Origin: RFPW01 sp040401595
GTDB taxonomy: Bacteria > Pseudomonadota > Gammaproteobacteria > Burkholderiales > Burkholderiaceae_E
Direction of reading: 5' to 3'
NCBI GenBank assembly: GCA_040401595.1
Contig: JBBAOE010000019.1
Span: forward strand, 9,517 to 73,516
DNA length: 64,000 nt
Shown: piece after piece, positions 37,903-47,900 of the stretch
How positions within the stretch are numbered: the first letter of the stretch is position 1
Layout of the letters: each line of letters opens with the position of its first letter
Notes under the pieces: model-generated
Told to the model about the DNA's origin: nothing
Database searches by the model: none
What the model saw: only the letters and a program-made list of their open reading frames with translations
Position numbers and translations under genes: made by a program

Positions 37903-38264
37903 CGGATGGTCACCAGCAAAGGGAATTTTAAGGGGAATAGAAAATTGGTTGGAACATCCGATCGACTGCAGATCGACAGCATTAGCGGCGCGTTTCCATG
38001 CACTGAAGCATCGCTGATGCTGAACATAACCCGATTTTGAGTCCAGACCTCTTCCGAGAATCGATCCACCGCTACCCAACTTGCAAATGGCCTGCCCTTG
38101 GAACGCTGGACCAGTTGATTGGACGGATTCGCAAGGCACAAGTGGCTGGCGCGGCGGTGATCGGGAGCTTTCATGACACCATGATTCGAGAAGCGGTCGC
38201 GGACCATGTTTTTGAGGTCCCTCCCCCTCACCAACCCTGCCGTCAAGAATCACCTCCATTTTTC
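37903..38264. other. Divergent region DUF1045 / phnM containing a relic sequence
   Basis: 362 bases without an intact gene. The left 200 bases are relatively AT-rich and probably contain the promoters for both directions, though no convincing -35/-10 pair was found. The right part (about 38103-38222) encodes a degenerate PhnL-like tail described separately. Confidence 0.5.
38103..38222 (+). pseudogene. Remnant of phnL (C-terminal end of the C-P lyase ATP-binding subunit)
   Basis: The plus-strand frame shared with phnM reads TLDQLIGRIRKAQ, then VAGAAVIGSFHDTMIREAVA, then DHVFEV. This closely resembles the end of PhnL (pattern I-x-x-A-K-x-x-G-A-A-I-V-G-I-F-H-D-x-x-x-R-x-x-V-A-D). All upstream PhnL parts (Walker A, ABC signature) are missing and no ATG precedes it. 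The frame runs without a stop into phnM 14 codons later. PhnL directly precedes PhnM in E. coli, so position supports the call. Confidence 0.65.
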
Positions 38265-39437
38265 ATGACAAACACATTTACGCTTCGAAACGCCAGGATC
38301 GTACTCTCCAGTGAAATCATTCAAGGGTCTATCCATATCCGCGGGGGCTGCATCGCAGACATCGCGACAGGCAACTCAAATCTGGGCGAGGATCTCGACG
38401 GCGACTTGCTCATCCCCGGTCTGGTCGAGATTCATACCGACAATCTGGAGCGTCACCTCATGCCGCGGCCCAAAGTGCGCTGGCCGGCCATGGCGGCCCT
38501 GCTCGGACATGATTCCGAGATTGCAGCGGCGGGCATCACCACCGTGTTCGATGCCCTCGGTATCGGCGATGGCGACGCCGATGGCCTGCGCGGCGGGGGC
38601 ATGGAAGAAGTACTCGCTGCGCTCGCACATGGGCACCAGAATCAGGTGTTACGCGCAGATCACCATTTGCACATCCGATGCGAGTTGCCCGCGCCCAACA
38701 CCCTAAAGTTGTTTGAACCCTTTGCAGCACTGAGCAAGACGCCACACCTGGACCGAAGCGGTCGAACAGCCCGGGTTGGCCTGCTATCGCTGATGGACCA
38801 CACGCCTGGCCAACGCCAGTGGTCTGAAATCGCGCATGCACGAACCTATTTCACCGGCAAGAAAGGCTGGAGTCTGGACAAGTTTGATCGTCATGTTGCA
38901 GAAGCCCCTGAGGCCCAGCGGCGCTACGCCCGCCCCCACCGCACCCACTTCATTACCTGGGCTCGGGAGCATGGGGTCCCGGTCGCGAGCCACGATGACA
39001 CGACCGCAGAGCATGTTGCCGAGGCGGCTGCCGATGGCATCACCATTTCGGAATTTCCAACGACCGTCGTAGCCGCCGCAGCGGCGCGATCGGCAGGCCT
39101 GCGGATTGTGATGGGCGGACCTAATGTGGTGCGTGGCGGATCTCACTCGGGCAATGTCGCGGCTGCGGATTTGGCACGTTCCGGCCTGCTCGACGCGCTC
39201 TCGTCGGACTATGTCCCGGGAAGCCTGCTGCTCGGCGCCTTGCGACTGGTCGACGAGGCAGGCTGGAGCCTGCCCGAAGCCATCGCTACCGTCAGTCTGC
39301 AACCCGCCCGGGCACTGGGGTTCGAGGATCGTGGTGCGATCCAGCCAGGGCTTCGCGCCGATCTCGTGCGGGTGCGCCTGCTTGGCCAACAGCCCGCCGT
39401 TCGGTCTGTATGGCGTGAGGGGCAGCGGGTCAGCTAA
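38265..39437 (+). CDS. phnM: RPnTP hydrolase PhnM (ribose 1-methylphosphonate 5-triphosphate diphosphatase)
   Basis: Amidohydrolase-superfamily enzyme of the C-P lyase pathway that removes pyrophosphate from the ribosyl-phosphonate triphosphate. About 390 residues from ATG 38265. Motifs: PGLVEIHTDNLERHLMPRP, ADHHLHIRCEL, FITWAREHGVPVASHDDTT, MGGPNVVRGGSHSGNV and LSSDYVPGSLL, all typical of PhnM. It is full length, but phnGHIJK are absent here and phnL survives only as a tail. Confidence 0.9.
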   Translation: MTNTFTLRNARIVLSSEIIQGSIHIRGGCIADIATGNSNLGEDLDGDLLIPGLVEIHTDNLERHLMPRPKVRWPAMAALLGHDSEIAAAGITTVFDALGIGDGDADGLRGGGMEEVLAALAHGHQNQVLRADHHLHIRCELPAPNTLKLFEPFAALSKTPHLDRSGRTARVGLLSLMDHTPGQRQWSEIAHARTYFTGKKGWSLDKFDRHVAEAPEAQRRYARPHRTHFITWAREHGVPVASHDDTTAEHVAEAAADGITISEFPTTVVAAAAARSAGLRIVMGGPNVVRGGSHSGNVAAADLARSGLLDALSSDYVPGSLLLGALRLVDEAGWSLPEAIATVSLQPARALGFEDRGAIQPGLRADLVRVRLLGQQPAVRSVWREGQRVS

Positions 39438-39476
39438 CCCCCCTCCCCCAGGGCTGAACGAGCGGGCCGGGCGAGC

Positions 39477-40694
39477 TTAAGAGCCGGAGGTCACGGGCAC
39501 CGAGGTGTGCTGAAGATAGTCCATCGCGGCCCGCACGCCCCCCCGCTCATGCGGCACGCCAGCCAGGCCCAGTGCCATTTCAACCCCGGCCAGCGTACCG
39601 ATCAGGCTCAGATCGTTCAGGTCCCCGAGATGCCCGATCCGAAAAACGCGTCCAGCCACTTTCGACAGGCCCATGCCGAGCGAAATATCGAAATGATCAA
39701 GCGCCACCTGCCGCAGATAGTCAGCATCATGGGATTTTCCGCTCGCATCCGAGGGCATGAGGACCGCAGTCAGAATCGGGCTGTAAAGCCTGGGATCCTG
39801 ACAAAGGATCTCCAGACCCCAACTGTTGACCGCAGCGCGGGTGGCGCTGGCATGCCGTTCGTGGCGGGCGAAAACCTTCGCCAAGCCCTCGGTTTCCAAC
39901 ATCTCAATGACTTCGGCAAGACCAAAGAACAAATTGGTCGACGGCGTCGAAGGCCAGTACCCGCGCACATTGGCTGCGAGAATCTCATCCCAGGCCCAGT
40001 AGGCGCGTGGCAGCCGGGCAGACTTTGAGGCTTCGATCGCCTTCGGACTCAGTGCATGAAACGACAGGCCTGAGGGCATCATCAAGCCCTTCTGCGAGCC
40101 CGCAAGACTGACATCAACGCCCCAGGCATCGTGCTCATAGGGCGCAGCGCCCAGACCGGAAATCGTATCCACCATGAACAGCGCGGGATGCCCCACCGAA
40201 TCAATCGCGCGCCGGATTTCCCCGATCTCGCTGAGAACGCCCGTTGAGGTTTCGTTGTGAACGCAGGCCACCACCCGAATTTCATGGGCAGTGTCGGCCG
40301 CGAGCCGGTCCGCGATCTGGGCAGGGTCGACACCGTGACGCCAGTCGCCGGGAATGAACTCAGGCACCAAGCCCAGACGTTCGGCAATTTTTTTCCATAG
40401 CGCCGCGAAGTGCCCGGTCTCCACCATCAGCACCCGATCCCCTGGCGAACAGGTATTGACCAGAGCCGCCTCCCAGGCACCAGTGCCGGACGAGGGATAA
40501 ATAATGACCGGATGACGGGTTTGAAAGATCCGCTGCATGCCGGCCAGCACCGTGAGACCGAGCCGGGCGAACTCGGGCCCGCGATGATCGATCACTTGAC
40601 GATCGATCGCGCGCAGGACGCGCTCGGGGATCGGAGAGGGACCTGGAATTTGAAGAAAATGCCGCCCAGCGGGGTGACGGTTCAGGTTCAACAT
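39477..40694 (-). CDS. Serine-glyoxylate-type aminotransferase (class V)
   Basis: PLP aminotransferase, about 405 residues from ATG 40694 (MLNLNRHPAGRHFLQIPGPS). Motifs: RVLRAIDRQVIDHRGPEF, YPSSGTGAWEAALVNTCSPG, FMVDTISGLGAAPYEHDAWG and the PLP lysine in VSLAGSQKGLMMPSGLSF. This is the serine/alanine-glyoxylate aminotransferase family, which makes glycine from glyoxylate and, with serine, hydroxypyruvate. It diverges from the FAD/Fe-S oxidase gene. An open frame continues upstream to 41294, but homology begins at the chosen ATG. Confidence 0.88.
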   Translation of the reverse strand: MLNLNRHPAGRHFLQIPGPSPIPERVLRAIDRQVIDHRGPEFARLGLTVLAGMQRIFQTRHPVIIYPSSGTGAWEAALVNTCSPGDRVLMVETGHFAALWKKIAERLGLVPEFIPGDWRHGVDPAQIADRLAADTAHEIRVVACVHNETSTGVLSEIGEIRRAIDSVGHPALFMVDTISGLGAAPYEHDAWGVDVSLAGSQKGLMMPSGLSFHALSPKAIEASKSARLPRAYWAWDEILAANVRGYWPSTPSTNLFFGLAEVIEMLETEGLAKVFARHERHASATRAAVNSWGLEILCQDPRLYSPILTAVLMPSDASGKSHDADYLRQVALDHFDISLGMGLSKVAGRVFRIGHLGDLNDLSLIGTLAGVEMALGLAGVPHERGGVRAAMDYLQHTSVPVTSGS

Positions 40695-40835
40695 CACATG
40701 GCTCCGAAATTTAGTATCAACATCGATGGCCCCGCCGCACGGAAAGGTATGAAAAGGGCACAATAGTTTCGCAGCGTAAACCAAAGAAGACCGCTTCGCC
40801 CCCGGCAGCTTCCACCCCCTCGTGACCAGACGCTT

Positions 40836-43800
40836 GTGAACGCTCCTCCTCCCCGCCGAATCTTCCTCTCCTCGGTGATCGACCGATCGCTCGCACGCAG
40901 CGACCTGGCTACCCATCTCAAGCGCGAAATTGCCGGCGAGGTCCACTTCGATGCCTTCAGTCGTGGGCGCTACGCGACGGACGCCTCGATCTATCAAATC
41001 ACACCGATCGGGGTTGTGGTCCCGCAAACCGAAGAAGACCTGGCCACCGTGGTCGATATCGCGCGCGCCCACCAGGTTCCCATCCTCAGTCGAGGTGCAG
41101 GAACGTCGCAATGCGGCCAAACTGTTGGCGCCGCCCTCGTAGTCGATTGCAGTAAGTTTCTGCGCGACATCATCAGAATTGACCCTGACGCAGCGCGCGT
41201 CGAAGTGCAACCAGGCATCACCCTCGATGCCCTCAACGCCCGCCTGCGCCCCCACGGGCTCTGGTATCCGGTTGATATTTCGACGAGCGCTCAAGCCACG
41301 ATTGGCGGCATGGCGGGGAACAATTCCTGCGGCAGTCGCTCACTGGCCTACGGCAACATGGTTCATCACGTTCTCGGAATTGATGCCATTCTAGCCGATG
41401 GAACGCAACAATTTTTTGGTGAATTCGAGCGTGGCGATGGTCGCGCCGGCGAGATGCAGATCGGTAGTCAGCGGGTACGCGAACTCATCACGCGCCTCTA
41501 CGAAATTGGAAATGGCGCACAGGACGCGATGCAGATGATGTGGCCACGGGTTCTGCGTCGCGTGGGCGGCTACAACCTGGACATTTTTGCGAACCGGCAA
41601 GCCATCTCGGAACGCCCCTACTGGGCTCACATTGGCAGTCCGGGTTCACTGAACTTCGGCCAGTTGCTGATTGGCAGCGAAGGCACGCTGGCCGTATCCC
41701 GTCGCTTGCACCTGCATCTGTCCGCCCTTCCCAAAGCCCGTGTGCTCGGGGTCGTGAACTTCCCCAGCTTTCAGAAGGCCATGCAATGCACGGCCGAGAT
41801 CGTTCGCCTCGGACCGACCGCCGTCGAACTGGTGGATCGGACGATGATCGACCTCGCGCTGGCCAATCCCGCGTTTCGCCCCGTCATCGAACACGCTCTG
41901 CTCGGCCCCGAAACCCAAGCGATCCTGCTCGTGGAATTCGCGGGCGAATCCCGTGATTTCCAGCTCGCCGCGCTGGCACGACTGGTCGCCTGCATGAGCG
42001 ATCTGGGCCTGCCGGGATCGGTCATCGAGATGCCTGACGAAACCGCCCAGAAAGTCCTCTGGGATGTCCGCAAGGCGGGTCTGAACATCATGATGTCGAT
42101 GAAGGGGGATGGGAAACCCATCTCATTCATCGAGGATTGTGCGGTACCCCTGGCGCATCTGGCCGACTACACGGCAGCCCTCACCGAGTGTTTTGAGCGT
42201 CACGGAACACAAGGCACCTGGTACGCCCATGCCTCGGTCGGTACCCTGCATGTGCGCCCGATTCTCGATCTTCGTCGCGGCGACAGCACCAAGATGCGGG
42301 CGATCGCCGAAGAAGCTGCGGCGCTGGTGCGCCGATTCAAGGGCGCATTCAGTGGCGAACATGGCGACGGGCTGGTCCGCAGTGAATGGGTCGGCTGGCA
42401 ATTCGGTCCCGAGCTCACCCGCGCCTTCGAGCAGGTCAAGGACACGTTCGACCCAACTGCCCTGCTCAATCCGGGCAAGATCGTGCGCGCGACCCGCATG
42501 GATGACGAAACGCTGTTTCGATATCCGCCGCCCGAACGATCAAGCCCGGACACCGCATTCGGCGCCGATGACAGCGCCGATGACGGCGCCCACCCCAGCG
42601 CAGCGCCGCCACCAATGCAGTTCAGTCCCGGCCTCGACTGGTCGGTCTGGAATGTGCGTAACGATGCCTCGATCCCGCGGGACCAACTCGCGGCGGCCGC
42701 AGCGCGCACGGGCGGCAGTGTCGACGGGACCGTCCTGCTCAGCCCTTCGGGCACGGGGGGCGATCCGACGCAGGGATTCGCCAAAGCAGTCGAGATGTGC
42801 AACAACAACGGGCATTGCCGAAAGTTCGACACGGGCACCATGTGTCCGAGCTTTCGTGTCACGCGCGATGAACAGCATCTGACGCGAGGCCGCGCCAATA
42901 CGCTGCGTCAGGCACTCGCGGGGCAGTTGGGCGCCGATGCGATGACGTCGGATGCCATGGCCCAGACCATGGGCCTCTGCGTCTCCTGCAAGGGCTGTCG
43001 TCGCGAATGCCCGACCGGCGTCGATATGGCGAAGATGAAGATCGAGTTTCGCCAGCAATGGATTCTCCGACATGGACTCAGCGTGCGCGACCGCCTGTTC
43101 GCGTACTTGCCGCATTACGCGGGCTGGGTCGGTCGGATCGCGCCGCTGGCCTCGGCACTGATCCGGCTGCGTAACCGCATTCCGCAACTCGCCCGCCTGA
43201 CCGAAGCCTGGCTTGGCCTGAGCGCCCGTGCCAGCCTCCCGGCCTGGTCGTCGCGCGCATTCAGCGCCAACGTGCCACCGTCGAACTGCCTGACCGAGGG
43301 TCTGCGCGCCAACCCGCGAGGGCAGCCCACGCATACCCAGGTCGTTCTCTGGGCCGATACCTTCAACGAACACTTTGATCCCGACATTCTGGTCGATGCG
43401 CAAACGGTCTTGCGCGCGGCCGGATGCACCGTCCTGGTCTCGAAACCGGCCCATGAGCGACGACCCCTGTGCTGCGGGCGCACCTTCCTGGCGGCTGGAC
43501 TGGTCGACCAGGCGCGTGCCGAGGCCGCTCGAACGCTGCGCGCGCTGGCGCCCGCGCTCGAGGCAGGTGCCTGCGTTGTGGGCCTGGAGCCCTCCTGCCT
43601 GCTGACCCTGCGCGACGAGTTTCTGGTGCACCGCTGGGAGCAGGAGCCGGACGGCCCCCGACTGCGCGAACTTGCGCAACGACTGGCCGGGTCAGCGCTC
43701 CTGTTCGAACAATGGCTGATCGCCCACAGCAGCGCGCACCAACTGGGTCTCAAAGCGCTTCCCCAAACACGGGCGCTGGTTCACGGGCACTGCCACCAGA

Positions 43801-44102
43801 AAGCGTTTGGGGCCTTCGAATCGGTCCTGGAAGTGCTGCGCTGGATTCCACAATTGCAGGTCGACACCATCACGAGTTCATGCTGCGGTATGGCGGGCGC
43901 GTTTGGCTACGAGGCCGAACATGCGGAGATTTCACAGGCGATGGCTGAACTCAATTTACTGCCGGCCGTTCGCCAGGCAGAGTCGGACACCCTGATCGTT
44001 GCCGACGGCACCAGTTGCCGGCATCAGATTGCCAATGGAGCGCGACGGCGCTCGCTGCACGTCGCTCAGATCATGGCGCGTGCGCTGTCGATCCGGTCAT
44101 GA
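40836..44102 (+). CDS. FAD-linked and Fe-S 2-hydroxyacid dehydrogenase (YdiJ/D2HGDH-like)
   Basis: 1,088 residues, GTG start. N-terminal FAD-binding PCMH domain (VPILSRGAGTSQCGQTVG, STSAQATIGGMAGNNSCGSR) and FAD-oxidase C domain (GTQGTWYAHASVGTLHVRP, FSGEHGDGLVRSEW). A ferredoxin-like segment follows (NNNGHCRKFDTGTMCPSF; LCVSCKGCRRECPTGVDMAK), then two CCG-type domains (ERRPLCCGRTFLAAG; SCCGMAGAFGYE). The single-chain layout matches bacterial D-2-hydroxyglutarate/D-lactate dehydrogenases. The substrate may be a 2-hydroxy acid such as glycolate, given the divergent glyoxylate aminotransferase. Confidence 0.88.
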   Translation: MNAPPPRRIFLSSVIDRSLARSDLATHLKREIAGEVHFDAFSRGRYATDASIYQITPIGVVVPQTEEDLATVVDIARAHQVPILSRGAGTSQCGQTVGAALVVDCSKFLRDIIRIDPDAARVEVQPGITLDALNARLRPHGLWYPVDISTSAQATIGGMAGNNSCGSRSLAYGNMVHHVLGIDAILADGTQQFFGEFERGDGRAGEMQIGSQRVRELITRLYEIGNGAQDAMQMMWPRVLRRVGGYNLDIFANRQAISERPYWAHIGSPGSLNFGQLLIGSEGTLAVSRRLHLHLSALPKARVLGVVNFPSFQKAMQCTAEIVRLGPTAVELVDRTMIDLALANPAFRPVIEHALLGPETQAILLVEFAGESRDFQLAALARLVACMSDLGLPGSVIEMPDETAQKVLWDVRKAGLNIMMSMKGDGKPISFIEDCAVPLAHLADYTAALTECFERHGTQGTWYAHASVGTLHVRPILDLRRGDSTKMRAIAEEAAALVRRFKGAFSGEHGDGLVRSEWVGWQFGPELTRAFEQVKDTFDPTALLNPGKIVRATRMDDETLFRYPPPERSSPDTAFGADDSADDGAHPSAAPPPMQFSPGLDWSVWNVRNDASIPRDQLAAAAARTGGSVDGTVLLSPSGTGGDPTQGFAKAVEMCNNNGHCRKFDTGTMCPSFRVTRDEQHLTRGRANTLRQALAGQLGADAMTSDAMAQTMGLCVSCKGCRRECPTGVDMAKMKIEFRQQWILRHGLSVRDRLFAYLPHYAGWVGRIAPLASALIRLRNRIPQLARLTEAWLGLSARASLPAWSSRAFSANVPPSNCLTEGLRANPRGQPTHTQVVLWADTFNEHFDPDILVDAQTVLRAAGCTVLVSKPAHERRPLCCGRTFLAAGLVDQARAEAARTLRALAPALEAGACVVGLEPSCLLTLRDEFLVHRWEQEPDGPRLRELAQRLAGSALLFEQWLIAHSSAHQLGLKALPQTRALVHGHCHQKAFGAFESVLEVLRWIPQLQVDTITSSCCGMAGAFGYEAEHAEISQAMAELNLLPAVRQAESDTLIVADGTSCRHQIANGARRRSLHVAQIMARALSIRS

Positions 44103-44459
44103 CCAACGCGACCATGGATGGGGTTTGCGGCGCAACCTCGGGCGAATTGAACGCCAGCCAAGCAGCAGTCCAATCAGCCCATTGGCAGCCAGGGTGACCG
44201 CAGCCACGACCAAGCTCCCGAGAAATACCACCATGACGCCCAGACCAAGACCACCCATCAGGATCACGAGAAGCGTCCAGACAACCCAGCACTCGAGCGC
44301 GCGCTGCGCTCGCCATTGGGTAGAAGGCGCTTCCGGCGGGCGAACCATCCCGAGTTGCTGAAGCATCACTGAGCGATCCCCGAGGATCTCGAGAGGAGTG
44401 GGTGCCCTCGAACGATCTGAGATCCTAGCCGTATTCCGCCCGATCGTAGCGTTAACCAT
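44097..44459 (-). CDS. Hypothetical small membrane protein
   Basis: Up to 120 residues; a shorter start at ATG 44366 gives about 89. Two hydrophobic helices (about residues 58-79 and 82-101 of the long form) lie between a charged N-terminus and an Arg/Lys-rich C-terminus (RRKPHPWSRWS). No family recognised. It overlaps the preceding convergent gene by only 6 bases and occupies an otherwise empty interval, which supports it being real, but codon evidence was not computed. Confidence 0.4.
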   Translation of the reverse strand: MVNATIGRNTARISDRSRAPTPLEILGDRSVMLQQLGMVRPPEAPSTQWRAQRALECWVVWTLLVILMGGLGLGVMVVFLGSLVVAAVTLAANGLIGLLLGWRSIRPRLRRKPHPWSRWS

Positions 44460-44461
44460 TT

Positions 44462-44502
44462 CTGGTCAGCGCCCAGGGATGAGATAAGCGCCGGTTGACC
44501 AG
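44462..44502. repeat. Inverted repeat upstream of fdxA
   Basis: CTGGTCA (44462-44468) and TGACCAG (44496-44502) form 7-bp arms, with inner GCGC/GCGC able to extend the stem. Downstream, TAGAAT at 44531-44536 is a plausible -10 for fdxA; the -35 is weak. It could be an operator or an mRNA hairpin. Confidence 0.35.
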
Positions 44503-44626
44503 CGCTTTCGTCACCGCCCGATTCACCGGTTAGAATCCGGGAACGCCCGCCGCGTGTGCCACGAGCAGACTCACCGGGCTTCGTTCTGCATCAATCGCTT
44601 CGCCTCCCGACGGACCCCATTTCGCC

Positions 44627-44950
44627 ATGACCCACGTCGTCACCGAATCCTGCATCCGCTGCAAATACACCGATTGCGTCGACGTCTGCCCCGTGGACTG
44701 TTTCCGCGAAGGCCCGAACATGCTCGTCATCGACCCGGACGAGTGCATCGACTGCGCGGTCTGCATTCCCGAATGCCCTGTCAACGCCATCAAGGCCGAA
44801 GAGGACCTTGACCCGAACGAGCGCAAATTCATCGCACTCAATCTCGAGCTTGCCCGCGACTGGCCGTCCATTACGCGCACGAAGCCTTCGTTGCCGGACG
44901 CTGACGAATGGAAAGACGTGCCCGACAAGCTCGCCCAACTCGCTCGCTGA
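44627..44950 (+). CDS. fdxA: Seven-iron ferredoxin FdxA
   Basis: 107 residues: MTHVVTESCIRCKYTDCVDV then CPVDCF (the [3Fe-4S]/[4Fe-4S] cysteines), DECIDCAVCIPECPVNAI (second cluster) and a C-terminal extension typical of Azotobacter-type FdI/FdxA. It is a low-potential electron carrier. The next gene, a large Nfn-like flavoprotein, begins 17 bases after its stop, suggesting a donor/acceptor pair. Confidence 0.95.
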   Translation: MTHVVTESCIRCKYTDCVDVCPVDCFREGPNMLVIDPDECIDCAVCIPECPVNAIKAEEDLDPNERKFIALNLELARDWPSITRTKPSLPDADEWKDVPDKLAQLAR

Positions 44951-44967
44951 GCCAGACCCGCCCCGCC

Positions 44968-47900
44968 ATGACTGCGGCGCCCGGCGCAGTCGGCGATCCA
45001 GCTCAGGCGCTGGGCTATGGGTTTCGCTTTCGCGACCTTTACCGGCTCGATGGGCTGCAGCGAATTGATCGGGCCTTCATCGAGCAACTCCGCGATCAGC
45101 AGCCAGCACTCGCCGACCAATTGTTGCAGGCTCGGGCCCAGCCACTTGCACTGAGTCGGCAGAGCGAGGCCGAACTGCTGCTCGCACTCGGCCCGGCGCT
45201 GGAGGGCTTCATTGGCCAATTGTTCGGTGTCGGCGAAGCCATCGCAGACCTGCGGGATCAAGCCGCTGCGGCTGAGCCCTTTTTTCGGGTCAAGTGGAAG
45301 TTCGTTCGTCGTCAGGCCGTACTGCAGATTCCGGCGGCCGACGTCGAACAGTTGGACGCCGACACCCTCAGGCAAGAACTCCAGGGCTGGTTCGGCACGA
45401 CTGCTGCCCCATCACCCTGGGATGCCCAAGCGTTTGAGGCCGACTTTGTCGCGGCAGTGACGCGNNNNNNNNNNNNNNNNNNNNNNNNNNNNNNNNNNNN
45501 NNNNNNNNNNNNNNNNNNNNNNNNNNNNNNNNNNNNNNNNNNNNNNNNNNNNNNNNNNNNNNNNGCGGGCCAAGACCCGCGGGATCCGAGCGCAGCCTTG
45601 GTCGCCCAGAGTCAGGAACGCTTGGATGCCGCCCGCCGCTACGCGGCCTGGGCGGTTCAAACCGAAGCGGGTCAGCGCTGTCATGCCCAGGGCCGTCTCT
45701 TTCGCCTGCCGCAACCACGCACTGCGCCCCCCGAGATTGCTCACGTCGTCGCGACAGCGCGCCAGGGAAGCGTGCGCTACAGCATTCGCCCCGGTGCCGA
45801 GCGGACCCGGGATGGGTTTGCTCTCACCGATGACGGCGGACCCGCGCTGGCCGCAATGGACGAAGCCCGCTACTGTCTGCACTGTCATAAACAGGGCAAC
45901 GACAGTTGCGCCCAAGGGCTGAAAACCGCCCAGAGGCCCGAACCGGTCAGTGTCAGTCCGGCATCGGGTTGTCCGCTTGAACAACGGATCAGCGAATTTC
46001 TCCTCGCACGCACCCAGGGCCTGCCGGTGACGGCGCTCGCCCTGATCACGGTTGAAAACCCCCTGTGTGCCGCGACAGGCCATCGGATCTGTAATGACTG
46101 CTCCAAGGCCTGCGTCTTTCAGCAGCAAACGCCCGTTGACATTCCGCGCGCCGAGACCCGGACCCTGCGCGATGTGCTCGATCTACCATGGGGCTTCGAG
46201 ATCTATTCGCTGTTGACGCGCTGGAACCCGCTCAATCTCAAGCGCCCAGTGCCACGCCCACCGTCCGGGCGCAAGGTGCTGGTTGCCGGACTCGGGCCGG
46301 CTGGCTTCACGCTCGCCCATCACCTGATCCAGGACGGTCACGCGGTGTTCGCCATCGATGGGCTCAAGCTTGAGCCGCTATCGCCGCCCTGGATCAACCC
46401 GGAGGACTCCAGCAATGACCCCGACCGGGTCGATTTCCAGCCGGTGATTGAGATCGAGTCGATCTTCGAGCCGCTGTCGACCCGGATGCCGCGCGGCTTC
46501 GGCGGGGTCGCCGAATACGGGATCACGGTCCGTTGGGACAAGAATTTCCTGACCCTGGTGCGACTGCTGCTCGAGCGGCGCGATCAGTTCGCGCTGACCG
46601 GGGGGGTTCGTCTGGGCGGGACCTTGACGCTCGACGATGCTTTTGCCATGGGTTTTGACCACGTCGCCCTCGCCACCGGTGCCGGCGCCCCCGCGATGAT
46701 CGAGATCCCGGGCGGACTCGCGCGCGGTGTCCGGGCCGCGAGCGATTTCCTGATGGCCCTGCAATCGACCGGGGCTGGCCGTCGCGACACCACAGCGAAC
46801 CTCCAGATCCGGATGCCCATCCTGGTGATCGGCGGTGGACTGACCGCGATTGACACCGCGACCGAGGCGAGCGCTTATTACATCGTGCATGTCGAACGGT
46901 TCCTGGACCGAGAAGAAGCCCTGGCTGCGCGCCATCCAGCGACCCTACCCCAATCTGTAGCCCCAACGAGGTCGGCCGAGGATCAGGCGATTGCGGCGGA
47001 ATTCATTGCGCATGGCCGCGCGGTTCGGGCCGAGCGGGCAGCGGCGGCGGCCAGCGGTCGACCGCCCAACTTTGCCCCCTTACTGGCGCACTGGGGTGGC
47101 GTCACGGTGGCCTACCGGCGTAGCCTGATCGAGAGTCCGGCCTATCGACTCAACCGCGAAGAACTCGCCAGCGCGCTCGAAGAGGGCATCACGGTCATCG
47201 ACCACCTGACCCCCATCGAGGTGGAGATCGATGAGAACGGCGCAGCCCGGGCGGTCCGGTTCACACGGACGCTTCCAGCCGGTTCGGCCGCGGACGCCAA
47301 CCCGTCCGGCCCGCCTGGTCAGCCCAGTCAGACCGTCGAAGCGATTCGGCTGCCCGCGCGATCCGTATTCATCGCTGCCGGCACGCGGCCCAACACGATC
47401 GCAGCAACAGAACCCGGTAATTCGCCGCTGAGCCTTCGCGGTCAATGGTTTCTTGCCACCAACGAGCTGGGCGAACCGGTACTGCCCGAAGCGAATCCCA
47501 AACCAGCGCAGGTCGAGGTCCTGGCGGGTCGACGCGAGGACGGCCGCTTTGTTTCATTTTTTGGAGACCTTCATCCCGGCTGGTCTGGCAGCGTTGTTCG
47601 CGCCATGGCGTCGGCCCTGCGCGGGTATCCCGTGATTTCCAGGGTGCTGGCTCACTGCCCCCCGGCGGATCCGCGGGTATTTCAGGACTTCGCCCGGGAA
47701 TGCCAGTCCCAACTGAACGCCACCGTGGTCCGAGTTCAACGTCTGGCGCCACGGATTCTCGAAGTCGTGGTCCATGCGCCCATGGCTGCGCGCAACTTCC
47801 AGCCCGGGCAGTTCTTCCGCTTACAAAATTTTGAATCGTTCAAACCTGCCGCTGCGATGGAACCGCTCGCCCTCACCGGTGCCTGGGTCGATCGGGCTGC

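Noticed and set aside
38037..38264. N-terminal extension of PhnM by 76 residues
   Set aside because: Would need a TTG start, no ribosome site is seen, and PhnM homology begins at the ATG 38265; the upstream codons look like a PhnL remnant.
40695..41294. 200-codon N-terminal extension of the serine-glyoxylate-type aminotransferase
   Set aside because: It lies antisense to the start of the FAD/Fe-S dehydrogenase and has no aminotransferase similarity.
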